Of a DNA stretch of 64,000 nt, positions 12,418-23,521 are shown one piece after another (positions within the stretch are counted from its first letter, which is position 1; the number at the start of each line of letters is the position of its first letter). The position numbers were made by a program, and so were the translations under genes. Origin of the DNA: Sepiola atlantica (Eukaryota > Mollusca > Cephalopoda > Sepiida > Sepiolidae). The stretch covers positions 63,357,646 to 63,421,645 of the forward strand of contig OY744528.1 in NCBI GenBank assembly GCA_963556195.1, given 5' to 3'. Below the pieces are notes generated by a model. That model made no database searches. It was not told the origin of the DNA and saw only the letters and a program-made list of their open reading frames with translations.

Positions 12418-13327
12418 TGTTGTAACCTTGAAGGGCTGGTAATTAATAAGCCAACATGGTGGTATATTTACAATAGTGTGTATTTACAGAAGTACATAGT
12501 AGTATGTTAATAAAGGCTGCTCCGAGACTGGGTATTTATTTACTTCCCACTGATGGAAAATGTGGGACAAGGCTGGAAAGTTGAAGAATCAAGCCAGCGC
12601 CCCTAAAAAGGGTCACTCTGACCTATTGACATTTGCCTGAGCAGCCCCGTCGACATTCCCCAGTCGGAACGCTTAAGGCAATAAGCAAGAAACTAACTTT
12701 TTCCCAAAGAGAGAAGGCAATCCCTGGGAGAGTGGACCTGCTAGGACTACTAAGGACAAATAACCGACAGATAAAAGACTACCCAAATGGCCGAGTTTCT
12801 GCCGGACTGATAGTCAAGAACGGATCCTCGACTGGTACTTTCCAGTTAAGAGTCTCTGAGCAACTGAAGGTAAGGAGAGTTTGCTGGAATTTACTTCCTC
12901 TCCACCACAGGAAGATGGGGCACAAGGAAAGAAGCTGGGAAGAGTCAAGCCGGTGCTTCTAAAGAAAGTAAGTTATGACCTTTTAAAAATTACCCGGTCA
13001 CCCTCCTCGGCATTCCCCGGTCAGAGCGCCCCATGCAGTAAGCAATACAGTTACTCCACCATAAAGAGGTGAGGCAAGGCATAGGAAGGTCGACGTTTTA
13101 GGACTACCCAGGACCAATACGTCAGCCCGACAGATAAAAGGTCATCGAAAGAGTTCAGTTTCGTCCGGACTTGTCATGGACGATTCCTCTACTGGTATCT
13201 TCCAGTCAAGAAGCTCTGCGCAATTGAAGTTGCGTATAAGCTTATCCGTCCTTCGTCGTAGGTTTCTCTATACATAGTGCCTAGAAAAGTCCATATAGGC
13301 AAAAAAAAAGAGTAGATCACCATAACA
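12418..13327 (-). repeat. 5' LTR of Gypsy-1, enlarged
   Basis: In plus orientation it begins TGTTGTAACC and ends near CATAACA, giving the TG...CA form expected of an LTR. The outer parts match the 3' LTR at 7763-7960. The central portion from about 12535 to 13230 is absent from the 3' LTR. Confidence 0.75.
12535..13230 (+). repeat. Two tandem copies of a ~345-bp dispersed repeat inside the 5' LTR
   Basis: Unit 1 runs from about 12540 to 12869 and unit 2 from about 12885 to 13228. Both share 'AAGAATCAAGCC' / 'AGAGTCAAGCC', 'GGCATTCCCCGGTC' or a close variant, 'CGACAGATAAAAG', and the ending 'CTGAGCAACTGAAG' / 'CTGCGCAATTGAAG'. Related single copies lie at 33665-33935 and 62640-62825. Nothing here looks coding, although two short open frames cross it. 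Confidence 0.8.
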
Positions 13328-15555
13328 TCATAAGACATTCAAAAATCATCGCTACTATTCTCAATGTTTCAGATTTGCTTTTTGAGTGACATTGTTTCCG
13401 TCCCAGACATACATTAGATGCCCATTATAATATAATAAGTAGCCGGACCAGTGCACGGTGCTTTACTCATCAATAACTATAATCTATTGTTAATGATGAT
13501 ATTGCTTTTGAAATGATAAATATGTGTTAGCCGTAAAACTATTAAACAAAATAACTTTTTCTTCTTTCGTAAAAATAATTGTAGTTGTTCTTCAAATAAA
13601 TAAAACGAATATGTTTCCTCTTTGTTTATTTATTTCAAATTATAACAATTCAATATTGTTTCTTCTTACCGTGAAAATAATTGGCAGCTAAATATTCTCC
13701 AAATTAATAAAACGAAAGTCACTTTTTGAAATGTAGTTGTTTAAAACTCTACTGTTTTAGTAGACGAAATGATTTGAGTTTTAAACAATTAATTTTAAAA
13801 TGGCTAACGTCGGAATTCTTTAACTTAGCCACATTGGATTAATCACCAATCACCATCTTTGCTGATCGGGCGATCTCATTTTTTAATTTGTGTATCCTTA
13901 TATAAATTAGAAGTTTAGTAAAAATGGCCGAATGCACCACTTTTATGTTAGCATTTAGAACACTAAACGCGTGTCTCCCTCAGAAGATATCATCAACAAT
14001 TTCCTATAATGTGTTCTTTTATGGAACGGTTGGGGAGCACCCTTGAATAAAATTGACTGGCCCAAGTATACGACGGGTATTAATTGTGTCAGAAAACACT
14101 TCTCAGCGAACCATAATTAATTCTACACCCCTTCTTGGTGTTGAATAGGATCAACCTAATAGCATAATAGTTGACTGCCATAAAGAGCTCCCCTATTTGG
14201 GTTTACTGTTGAACACCGCTTTCATAAAAATGAGGGTAAGTAACATCTATATAACAACGCGCTACGCCACTGCTTGTTCGTACGAACGTTATCACTTTTC
14301 ACATTCATTAATAACATTAGATCGGTGATTGATTGAACAGACATCGGTTTTATAAAGATTCTGACATTAATCATTTTACAAAGAATTATTCCCAAATAAA
14401 AATATTCCTTGCTGTCGACGAAAACAGTACAATTTTAAATAAGTACGTTTACAAAAGTGGCATTTGTTTTATTGACTTGAATAACATTTAGCTGACAATT
14501 ATTTTAACGTTAACAAGTTAAAATAACGGTAATACGTTTAAATAAATACATTTGAAAATGTGGCATCTGTTTTATTGATTTAAATAACATTTAGGTTACA
14601 ATTATTCGTACGATAAGAAGACAGAGAATATATATATTGTTTTGAAAATAATTAAATTGATGCCATTTTAAGGAAAGAAAGAAGTGACATATTCGATTTA
14701 TTTATTGAAAGAATATCAAGCTGACCATAAGCATTGTTTTTGTGTGAGAAGAAAGAGTCATTGATTCTTTATAGTATTGACACTGACAGATATTTATTAT
14801 TTTAAAAGGAATATTATTTTTTTAATTAAATTATACAGATTGATTTAGAAAACACCGTGGAATTTCAACAGGGTCGCGACTAGTAATGCAATATAAAGTG
14901 ATAAAGTGTGGGGTCAGGTAGGGTGAGTGTCGATTCTTTCTAAGTATTGTCGGAGTTGACGTGCAAAAGTGAACTCATATCTCAACTAGATGTCGATATG
15001 ACCAGCATTTTACGCTTGTGTACGCTTTCAACGGAACAGGCTGTGTATATAACAGAATACTAAGTAAAACGTTATCAATCTCAAAATATCATTGAACCAT
15101 AAGAAAAACGCGGCTCAATTTAATGCAGGTCTTTCTCAATGGAGCGTACATTAGGCAAAGACATCATATTTTATGCAATAGCTTCACAGTTCAAAAGGTA
15201 ATTTTTATGTGGAGTCGGTGACAAAAATGGATGTTGTATTTGCCATTAAATACCGCCCACTTTGATTGACTGAACAAAAATAAGAAATAGGGCGGCATGC
15301 ACACTAGCATTCTATTTGATTATCTAACAGCAGTTAACATTCTATATATCATCCCTTTTTCAGATTAAAATAACCAGATGAAAGTTCAATAAACACTTAA
15401 TGTCTACATACCGGAACGTTCACAACCTCAGACTATAAAATATGCACTGATACAAGAAATAAAAAATTTGAACAAAGTTCTGCTGCGATTTTAGTGCCTG
15501 CGATGTTGATTGATTTTTTTTTACTTTTGCCGCTCAAAATAAGACATATTGTTTT
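13328..15555. other. Gene-less stretch with two local duplications
   Basis: Two partial tandem duplications of about 104 bp are visible. One is at 13559-13730 ('CTTCTTTCGTAAAAATAATT' repeated near 13661). The other is at 14441-14615 ('AAGTGGCATTTGTTTTATTGA' region repeated near 14552). Otherwise there is no coding or RNA signal. Confidence 0.5.
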
Positions 15556-15559
15556 TGGA

Positions 15560-15830
15560 GCATAAGGGGCTACTGTAATAGGGGACATATTTATTAGGCT
15601 ACAACACAGGTGGGAGCTTAGGCAGCGAAATGTTTGTTCACATTACATTTAATTCTCTGCATGTAGGTACGGTCGGGGAAACAGGGAGCGAGGAGAATTG
15701 GAAAGGCAAACGCACAGATAAAAGAAGCAATTATAGTATGATATCTTCCAACATAAAGGGACCTGTACAGTAGAAGGGGGAGAATTTACTTCTCATCGAG
15801 TGGGTCGGCTGTATTAATGGTGACAGAGTA
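15560..15830 (-). mobile_element. LINE family A, copy 2 (3' end only)
   Basis: The block containing 'TTGTTCACATTACATTTAATT', 'CTGCATGTAGGTACGGTCGG' and 'AAAGAAGCAATTATAG' aligns with 18130-18300 and 36040-36170, the C-terminal and 3' untranslated part of LINE-A on the minus strand. Severe 5' truncation is usual for LINEs. Confidence 0.65.
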
Positions 15831-16331
15831 CAGGGTAGTAACTTCATCATATTAATTTAACTACGTTTTTGATCTACATTATTCGAAAAGCATTTTTAAA
15901 TATGTGATTTATTCGAAACTCTCTCTTAATTAGGAATTATTCTTTTAACATTAATCGCAGTTCAATATAATGTTACCAGTGTTTGAAAATTGATAATATT
16001 CGAAATATACTAGTGAATAAAACCATTTATATTCTGTAGTTTTACTTAAATGTAATTTTACAAATTAAGATGTTTTTTAAGAAACGTGTGCAAATGAAAC
16101 GTGACATGGTTTAATATTAATTCGCGAAGCAAGGTTTAAATATTTGAAATTATAATTAATATGTTTTATTTGAAATATATACCACTATTAATATGTTAAA
16201 GCTCTGACTGATTAAAACTACTGATTATTTAGATTTGAAATATATTCTGGATGCATGATGACATACGTTTTATCCATGACAATTATAGGAATTAATTTCT
16301 AGTCATGATTTCAATTGAATAGTTTTTTTAA

Positions 16332-16386
<55 letters not shown>

Positions 16387-17040
16387 AAGGAAAGCTCAAG
16401 TTTAAGAACGGAAACAATTCAATATATTCTCTTGTGAGATTAATTCCTATATATTTTTATTTTAAAAATATTATTAATTCCCCATGATATATTAACTATT
16501 GCAGACGAAAAGAAAAATCTAGTGTCAAGATAGAAAAACTAAATAAAACGTAGATGCTTTCGAGATATGTATCCTTTAACGACACAAGAGTTCCATACAA
16601 AAACATTTTCCAAATAGAGCAGTCAAGTTTTTTAATATTTGTTTTATTTTTAAAATATTTTTTTTTAAATTAAGTTTTTTAGATAAAAAACGGTTTTAAC
16701 TCGATTTGAAAATAATGAACCTTTTTCTATGTTTGATCTGACCCTGGGATGTGTCTGTAATTTACATATATTCTGTTCATCATCTTGATTTAAGAAAAAA
16801 ATGAATAAAAAAAGAAGAGAGAAAACTTTAGTCTTTGATTTAGAAAGTGTAGTAACACATGTTTTCGTACGGAATTCTTGTCTGATTGTGTCTCGTTAAG
16901 GGGGAAATATGAAAAATAAATCACCGTTTTATTTGGTTTCTTTTAAATCTACTTGTAAGAATAAGTTGTTTTCTAAAACGCGTGTACATATGGATACGTA
17001 TTGTTAAAAATAAATTTCTGGAGCTAGATAAGGATATTAT
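15831..17040. other. Gene-less A/T-rich stretch
   Basis: It contains only an (AT)n run (16334-16384) and A/T-rich sequence. I see no gene. Confidence 0.5.
16334..16384. repeat. (AT)n microsatellite
   Basis: Uninterrupted TA dinucleotides. Confidence 0.97.
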
Positions 17041-17044
17041 ACGA

Positions 17045-17460
17045 GGCCTCTCTAAAAAGTATCCGACCTTCGTCCAGAAAAAATATTTCAAATACTTGAC
17101 GGGGTTGGAACTATAATCCCTTCAAAGTAGGCCCTTTGTGCTTGCACATACTTAGCCCACCGATTTATCCATTGCCGGAAACTCCTCTGGAATTCTTATT
17201 TTGGAATGATGTTCATCTCCACCATCGCGTTAGATTCAACAGGTGTTTGGAGAAGATGCGATGGGTGTAACACAAATTAAGTAGTGGTTCAACCGATTCA
17301 AAAATGGCCGCACATCAGCGTAGAGTGACCAGCATTTTGGCAGGCCCCTAACTGCTCTGAGTGCAGCTGTTGTTTAGAGGGTGCGAAAAAAGAGATAATG
17401 CACAACGGCAATTTCAATTTCTTTTAGTCGCTGTGCCAGATTTCGTCGGAACTAGTGCTT
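17045..17460. mobile_element. Rearranged mariner-type transposase remnant
   Basis: Two pieces of a mariner-like transposase lie back to back in opposite orientation. At 17060-17230 the minus strand encodes the C-terminal end ('EFQRSFRQWINRWAKYVQ', 'AYFEG'), followed outward by a terminal sequence containing 'TCTCTAAAAAGTATCCGACC'. At 17232-17400 the plus strand encodes the N-terminal helix-turn-helix region ('QVFGEDAMGVTQIK', 'WFNRFKNGRTS', 'ALSAAVV'). The central catalytic domain is missing. This needs a deletion plus an inversion, or two nested insertions. Mariner transposases cut and paste DNA at TA sites. This copy cannot. Confidence 0.65.
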
Positions 17461-17499
17461 TTACAACTATTGGTATGACTGGAGATGCTATGCTGCATA

Positions 17500-17995
17500 G
17501 TTGATTCCATATTTACGTATAGTTCCTGCTTCCTCCAGTGTAACCCAGCCATCAGCAAGAACGGCCGAAACCAATAACATGGCGAGGGGTTTTCCTTACG
17601 GTTTAGTATGGTCTTCTGGTTTGAATGAATTTGTCTATTTTTATATATACGATCAAAGATTGAGTACTGCTGCCCTGTCTAAGAAGGTGCGCTTGTATTG
17701 ATAGAGTACAACATCGACTACGCAATCTAGTGGGGGGGGGAGTGATCTCTTCTGTTCAATACATACCTTTTCTCACAGAAAAGTCGTTGCTAGTCTTTAT
17801 CTGCTCTATCGTTATTTCCATGGAAGGTGATCGTCCTAACCACCATTGCAAATAATTCTCTTTCTTTCTCCGTGTGCCAAACATGAAACAGAATTTCCAT
17901 TCACAAAGTTTCTTTCCAAGCACTTCTCATCTGTGGAACACATTCTAACGGAACTGCTTCCGTGTAGTCTACAATACAAATGTTAGAAAATAATT
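17500..17995 (+). mobile_element. LINE family B fragment (reverse transcriptase C-terminus)
   Basis: The plus strand reads, across frames, 'IDRVQHRLRNLVGG', 'SHRKVVASLYLLYRYFHG' and an ending with 'FPSTSHLWNTF'. These motifs mark the C-terminal region of CR1/L2/Jockey-like reverse transcriptases. The same phrases recur in the other LINE-B pieces in this window (24.7, 25.5, 29.3, 38.8 and 39.6 kb). It is not functional. Confidence 0.65.
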
Positions 17996-18064
17996 GTCAT
18001 AAACTGTATTCATAAGTAATAGAAATGGTGTTCATTTCATTCACCATTTTTAATCTTCTTATAA

Positions 18065-19690
18065 TTTGTTTTTAACACTTAGTTCACCCAAACAACGCAA
18101 GTTGCCACTGTAGACGTAAGAGGCTATTGAGAATAAGAGTGAAAGTTTAGGGGGTAATCGAAAATTAAGAGCTATGCAGCGAGATGCTTGTTCACATTAG
18201 TTTAACATTTCTGCATGCTGGAACAGTCGGGGAAGCAGGGAACAAGTAGAGAGTTCCAAACGCCAGCAGTTCGAGGAAAGAAGCTATTCGAGTAGAAGGC
18301 TCTCGTTTATACCCATATGACGAGAGTAGAGCGTGTTACGCTCAGCAAATGTACCCATCTAAGACAAAATGTCACCAGGGAGGTCGTGTATGAAATTCAG
18401 GAACAATAAAGTACAAGGATCGATGCATTTATGTCATGCTGTTTGGATGAACGACCATCAAAAACAACCTGGATCTTTCTTTTGGGTTGGAAATATCTAA
18501 TTATATAAAATATTCGACCAGTAATACCATATGAATTAATTTTCATGAAAATACTTTTATGTCAGACCTTGTCAAAGGCTTTGGATATATCAAGCGTAAC
18601 CGCCTTAGCTTAACCTGACTTGTTCAGTGTATGGTATATGCGTTCGGAGAAGTCCGTTTTGATATCCGCAGTAGACTCTGCTTGCCTAAATTCATACTGA
18701 TGGTCAGAAAAACGTTTAGCATTAACGATGTTGTGGACTATCGCTAGATTGATTAAAGATTTTAAGATTTTAGCGAAAAGCGGGAGTAAACAGATGAGGC
18801 GATAATTCTGAGGGTCAGTTCTATCTCCAAGAATTCTAGAAGACTGGTACTACAGAGGCAATTTTCCAGCTATGATGGAAGCAAGATTCGGCAAAGTATT
18901 TGTTGTAGAGTTTGGAGAGGACAGGCGCGAGTTCAGTAGAGCATTTTTTTTATTACTATTACTGGTATGATATCAGAGCCATATGATTTGGAGGTGTCAA
19001 GGTTTTTTATATGATGACCCGCACATAAGATAAGGTTATGACCAGGTCATCAAGTGTGGCTCTAGTCCGTAATAGGAAATTTGGGAAATAGTGATTTGCG
19101 AAGTTCAAAGTAGCGTTTAAAGCGAAACGCTGGGAAAATAGTTAAACCTTATTGATTTCCGTGCAGACGCCATCATTGTGGTTGGATAGCGGGGAATTGT
19201 GGATTGCCTATTTTTCACTGCAATATTATAGATTTTCCAGAAATCACGAATACCTAGTTTCTATACCTCAATGCGCTTTCTGGCCATCATTGTATACCTT
19301 CTATTTGTATAATCTATTACAGTCTTACAATGTTTTTTGACGTTATAAGTTTCTGTCTATTTGTAGTTTAGTTATGGCCGTTAAACTGTCGGAATGCTTG
19401 CTGTATCTGGCAAAAAGCAGCTACTAAGTTCGAGGTATATCATTGTGGAAGGTGGGGTTTGCTGTAGAACTTTCGCATGGAACCATGTGCTTCAATGCCT
19501 TCTTTGACCCATTCCGTTAGCTTATTTTCGCACTGAGCAGCAGGGAGATAAACATTTTCACTTCATGAAGCGTCTTTGATGTAATCTATGATGGATTCCC
19601 AATCAACTCGCTTGTAGTATCTTGTCGTTTTGAGCAACGGCTCATCAGGTTTGGGACGATATTCTTCATCATTCGCCTGGCAAACCATCC
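18065..19690 (-). mobile_element. LINE family A, copy 3
   Basis: On the minus strand the sequence from about 19690 down to 18065 covers the end of the endonuclease, the linker, the reverse transcriptase and the 3' untranslated region. It is collinear with 35925-37790. The reverse transcriptase motif A region is readable near 18570-18700 ('DHQYEFRQAESTAD', 'TLDISKAFDKV'). There are many stops. The 3' end carries the same sequence as copies 4 and 5 ('AGTTCACCC' with 'GTAGACGTAAG'). Confidence 0.75.
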
Positions 19691-20512
19691 ATCTCAATAA
19701 CTTTTATCCTCAAGTTAGATTTAATGTTTTTAAGTGGTGACTAATTAGTAAAAAAGATATACCTCATATGATATCATACCATTCATATTATAATGTGCAT
19801 TTTTGTTTCATTTTTCTCTCACTGATCTGTGTGTTTTCCTAGCGTATTCGCCTACATAAGTCTCAGTAAAATATATTTACAGTCATTTCTCTTTACTTAT
19901 TATTTACGTGTTGTCTCTTTATTTACGGAGTTAGCATTTATTGTTTTACTAGTCTGATCTCTCTCAGCTTGTTGTGTATATACAAATGTATGCGTACGTG
20001 TACTTGAGGTTACTATTAGAATACACCACCCAGGACGGGTATAAGCAATAAATATAGCATTTAAAATTGTAATGTTTTTATTTCTTTGAGAGGTATGGTA
20101 AGGTTTCGGTGCCTTACTAAATGACTAAGTTTACAAAAACATATGAATAATGTGCCTAATTACTCTCAATGTTGCCAAGAACACATATTCAATAATTACT
20201 ACTGATTCAATGTTTAGGATTTTATCAAGCATACGAATTTAGTATTGACGTTCACACGCCTGCACCGATCCTTTTAAAATGTATTACGTAATGTAATGTA
20301 GCATTTGATAACAATCAATTCTTTTTAATGACTGTTTGTAACTATCTTATTTTTGAATTTTTTTTTTTTGGGGGGGGGATTCTTGGGGGGTGCACTCCTG
20401 AAATGGTAAAGTTTACAAAATAAATTAGATACGCATATTATTCACCGTATTACTTATGAATCTATATCACAAAATTCATAATTATCCATTTATTTAGCAG
20501 GCACGCACACAC
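19691..20512. other. Gene-less stretch with poly-T/poly-G junction
   Basis: No gene is visible. At 20357-20392 a T-run passes directly into G-runs (TTTGGGGGGGGG), which might form a quadruplex but may also reflect assembly noise. Confidence 0.45.

Positions 20513-20565
<53 letters not shown>
20513..20565. repeat. (AT)n microsatellite
   Basis: TA run immediately abutting the left arm of the hairpin repeat. Confidence 0.97.
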
Positions 20566-20568
<3 letters not shown>

Positions 20569-20784
20569 TGAAAAAAAGGAAAACCAAAAAATATTATTTA
20601 TGTATTCATCAACGTTTCGTCTTTATTTCAAGATCTCAGACCAATTCCTGCTACCACCTTATTTCAAACATTTTGTACGTGTGTGTTATTTTATTCAGAG
20701 AATCATCATGAGGAAGTCTTAAAATAAAGACGAACCGTTGATGAATACATAACAAATATTTTTTGTTTTTTCCTTTTTCAATTT
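20565..20784. repeat. Hairpin (MITE-like) repeat between two AT tracts
   Basis: The left arm (20565-20632) and right arm (20718-20784) are inverted copies about 67 bp long with few mismatches. Both contain 'TATGTATTCATCAACG' and 'TCGTCTTTATTT' (right arm on the minus strand). The spacer is about 85 bp. It has no coding capacity. The structure fits a small non-autonomous inverted-repeat element, possibly one that targets AT microsatellites, which flank it on both sides. Confidence 0.7.
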
Positions 20785-20815
20785 CTATTACGTCGGAACA
20801 CTATTTCTATTCTCT

Positions 20816-20817
<2 letters not shown>

Positions 20818-20846
<29 letters not shown>
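20818..20846. repeat. (AT)n microsatellite
   Basis: Short TA run on the right side of the hairpin repeat. Confidence 0.95.
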
Positions 20847-20849
<3 letters not shown>

Positions 20850-21100
20850 TCCTAACTTTATATATAAAGAGATGTGTATGTATGTACGTATATGTATATT
20901 TATATGTATATATATGCTGTTAGTGTGTTCGGATATATGTATAAGAGTTCTTATTTATGTATGTATGTATTTGTGTAGTGTACTTTTGGGTGCGTGTATA
21001 CATGTTTCCATATTAATGTTTATTCGCATTTCACTTTATGTACGAGTTGTGAATATGTAACTGACAGGAAAGAAATTCGCTCTGTTCTTAACATAATAGG

Positions 21101-21310
21101 AGAAGGTAAATAAGGTTTATTATTTAGAAGGTAAATAAGGTTTATTATTTAGAAGGTAAATAAGGTTTATTATTTAGAAGGTAAATAAGGTTTATTATTT
21201 AGAAGGTAAATAAGGTTTATTATTTAGAAGGTAAATAAGGTTTATTATTTAGAAGGTAAATAAGGTTTATTATTTAGAAGGTAAATAAGGTTTATTATTT
21301 AGAAGGTAAA
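21101..21310. repeat. Perfect 25-bp tandem array, 8.4 copies
   Basis: The unit AGAAGGTAAATAAGGTTTAT followed by TATTT repeats eight times without a mismatch from 21101 to 21300, plus ten bases of a ninth copy. Absolute identity implies recent expansion. Confidence 0.98.
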
Positions 21311-21654
21311 TTTTAATAATGATGATTTAGATTGCGTGCATCATAATACAGGTGGGTTGATCTAATTTCTTAACGACTCTACCTCTGTAGATGGAAGTAG
21401 TAAACATTAAAATGGACATTTTAAAAAGAAAAAAGAAGGAAGAAACAATTTATATAGATGATACTTTTTGATAGTTGTCCATATAATCCAAAAAAACTTA
21501 TTTTAAATTAATCACGTGTTACTTCTTGAAAGAATTGCTATCTAATTTTTATCTTCTCATCCATTTAAAAGTTTGGGGCGGTCTAGTTGGTTTCCAGTTA
21601 GAACGAAAACATGACCACAAATGTGTAACCACAAATATTTGTGTACGTTTTATA

Positions 21655-21757
21655 CCTATACCTATACGACACGTATTATAACCGAAGTTAAGCGACGTTG
21701 AGCTTGTCTATTACAAAATAGGTGAGTATTTGGGGATACCAAGTGCTGTATGTGGCC
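21655..21757 (+). pseudogene. 5S rRNA-like sequence (pseudogene or 5S-derived SINE head), copy 1
   Basis: The stretch from 21681 reads ACCGAAGTTAAGCGACGTTG, then GAGC, then after a diverged middle 'ATAGGTGAGTATTTGGGGATACC' (shown here in part) and 'AAGTGCTGTA'. This follows the 3' two thirds of animal 5S rRNA, including the internal control region (A box, intermediate element and C box) used by TFIIIA and RNA polymerase III. The 5' third is weaker. The sequence after it contains 'GGCTCAACC', also found downstream of copy 2. No 5S gene terminator follows directly. I read it as a 5S pseudogene or as the promoter head of a SINE. Confidence 0.6.
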
Positions 21758-21984
21758 TTGAAAGGACATGGGCTCAACCAGGTTTTATCATGCCTACTGA
21801 AAATTCATACCAGATCAAATATCTGCATGCCGCCCCGACAAGGTTCCTTTGGACGTGATGAGATATAAATGAATGGATGGCCCTGACATCATGGCTTTTA
21901 TGTAGATCGTTCTAATCAGGATTATTTCTGTGCAGCAATCTGTGAGGATTTAGTTTATCTGCGCAAGTACCCTTTCCTTATCTA

Positions 21985-22350
21985 TGTGTGTTCTCGTCCG
22001 CTATTTCTTTAGTCCGTTTTATAAATCGTTTATCTAGCAGTTTCTGTTCTCATTTTTTCGCTTTTTATTCCCGTTTCGCTGCTCTCTGTATTATTTATCT
22101 TGGTGCGTTTCGCAGCGGTAATCAGACATTTTATAGTTTGTGTTATATATTTTCTAGTTTTATCGTATCGTCAACTCAGTTTTCAATACGTACCGGTTTC
22201 TTTCCACGTTATTTCTTTTTTACAAAGTCGGTCAATAAAATCTTTCGGCTGCAGTGCGTTTGTATGGTCACTAGTTTCCTGTTCTTTGACCAGGGCACTC
22301 GATTTCTTCTTTTATCCATTTTACGAAGGGTCCAGAGTATTTTACTAAGG
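21985..22350 (-). repeat. Dispersed repeat related to the 60-61.6 kb array
   Basis: The end block 'GAAGGGTCCAGAGTATTTTAC' (22326 onward, given in part) matches 'GAAGGGTCCAGTGTACTTTAC' at 61580. The 'GGTAATCAG' block at 22115 matches the repeated 'GTAATCAGC' blocks at 60.5-61.3 kb. The open frames crossing it are not convincing genes. Confidence 0.55.
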
Positions 22351-22390
22351 ATACTGTCGAAGTATTTCTTTCTTTTAAGCAGTGATAATA

Positions 22391-22422
22391 AAGATGATAA
22401 TAATAATAATAATAATAATTAT

Positions 22423-22468
<46 letters not shown>

Positions 22469-22469
22469 C
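22391..22469. repeat. (AAT)n then (AT)n microsatellite
   Basis: AAT triplets change to AT dinucleotides at about 22426. Confidence 0.97.
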
Positions 22470-22778
22470 ATTGTATTAACAATTCTTTTAACACTGTTGT
22501 GTAACGTGGTAGCAACTTACTGACGAGTTATGTTCCAAACGTGATTTCATTACGATTTGATCGCGCTGAAATAATGTGATCATTTTAAACTTTCTTCCGG
22601 AATGTCAGAATATTATAATAGGTACATCACAAAATAATACGATTGCATTTGATATGCCCACTTATCCCTTTTGATGTGTGTTTAAGAGTTACTTATCTCT
22701 CTAACCATTCTGTTTCGTGTCTGCTTTTTTAGGTATTTGTCGCAGGGCTGGAGTAAGGAGAGAAATCCAGACCAGGTT

Positions 22779-23115
22779 ATGGCGACCCGCTGTTCCGTCT
22801 CGGCCCTGGCATTCCCTTGTGTTACCATGCTATGGTTGACTTCACATCTGTTCGTGTCTATCACGTCGGCAGCTGCCAGCAAACGCATGGCAATGCTGGG
22901 TAATGCCAACTGCACACTTGGCCTGAACTGTATGGTGGACCGTAAGGACACCGACAAGTTCTATCGCCTTGTGTCGATCGCAGAGACAATCATGGAAGTG
23001 ACACGGCCGAGCACGAACACTAGACTACGCAATAGCAGCAGCAGCAGTAGCAGCGGCAACAATAACAGCTACAATAGTCGCCGTGATCGGAACGTCCTCT
23101 ATCCAGAGACACCAG
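22779..23115 (+). CDS. Probable first coding exon of an unidentified secreted protein
   Basis: A polypyrimidine tract and AG at 22731-22732 form a good splice acceptor. An ATG with purine-rich context lies at 22779, and CAG|GTAAG at 23113-23120 is a near-consensus donor. The exon therefore encodes 112 residues plus one base (phase 1). Residues 5-33 are strongly hydrophobic ('FPCVTMLWLTSHLFVS') after a short basic start, as in a signal peptide, followed by a dibasic 'SKR'. The next part has two cysteines spaced C-x5-C ('NCTLGLNCM'), an N-glycosylation-type NCT, a helix-like 'DKFYRLVSIAETIMEV', and then a polyserine tract encoded by AGC repeats and a basic 'SRRDR'. G+C is clearly higher than in the flanks. 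I do not recognise the family. A neuropeptide or growth-factor-like precursor is possible but unproven. The remaining exons are not visible in this window. Confidence 0.6.
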
Positions 23116-23521
23116 GTAAGAAATTCTAAAAATCTTGGACAGAAAAAACCTTTCTTTTGTGAAAATAAAACAACATATTTTCGCATTTATTCGGTCGTTT
23201 TAAAAGTTCGCAACGGTTTTCAAAGAAGAAAGCATCACACATGTATTTGCAATACGTTTATCGCAATATCTTACAAGTTTTAGTCCTCATTTTGGTATTT
23301 GCTTCAAGGTTACTCTTCGAAAGACCATCAATCTACTCTGAAGGTCTTCCAGGGCGACTTTTATAAGCTCAAATCCCGCCTTAGAATTGTACACATCACC
23401 CGGGAATAATTGATATATTGTAGCATTCTTTTTTGCTATAAAAAGTAAAGTATTACATACCGATAAAACAATCTTTTGTTGCCAATATTCTCCATCGATA
23501 ACGGCCGGCCAACAACATAAT

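Larger units (their letters stand above)
7763..13327 (-). mobile_element. Gypsy-type LTR retrotransposon 1 (decayed)
   Basis: Read on the minus strand, this element has the order 5' LTR (12418-13327), primer-binding-site-like sequence, gag with a zinc knuckle, reverse transcriptase, RNase H, integrase and 3' LTR (7763 to about 7960). That order (RT before integrase) defines the Gypsy/Metaviridae group. Stops and frameshifts interrupt every domain, and the integrase glutamate is lost. The LTRs align at both ends, but the 5' LTR is about 700 bp longer because it contains two copies of a dispersed repeat. The element is old and cannot move by itself. Confidence 0.85.

Noticed and set aside
20357..20392. 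T-run to G-run junction as a regulatory quadruplex
   Set aside because: No nearby gene and homopolymer lengths are unreliable; no evidence of function.
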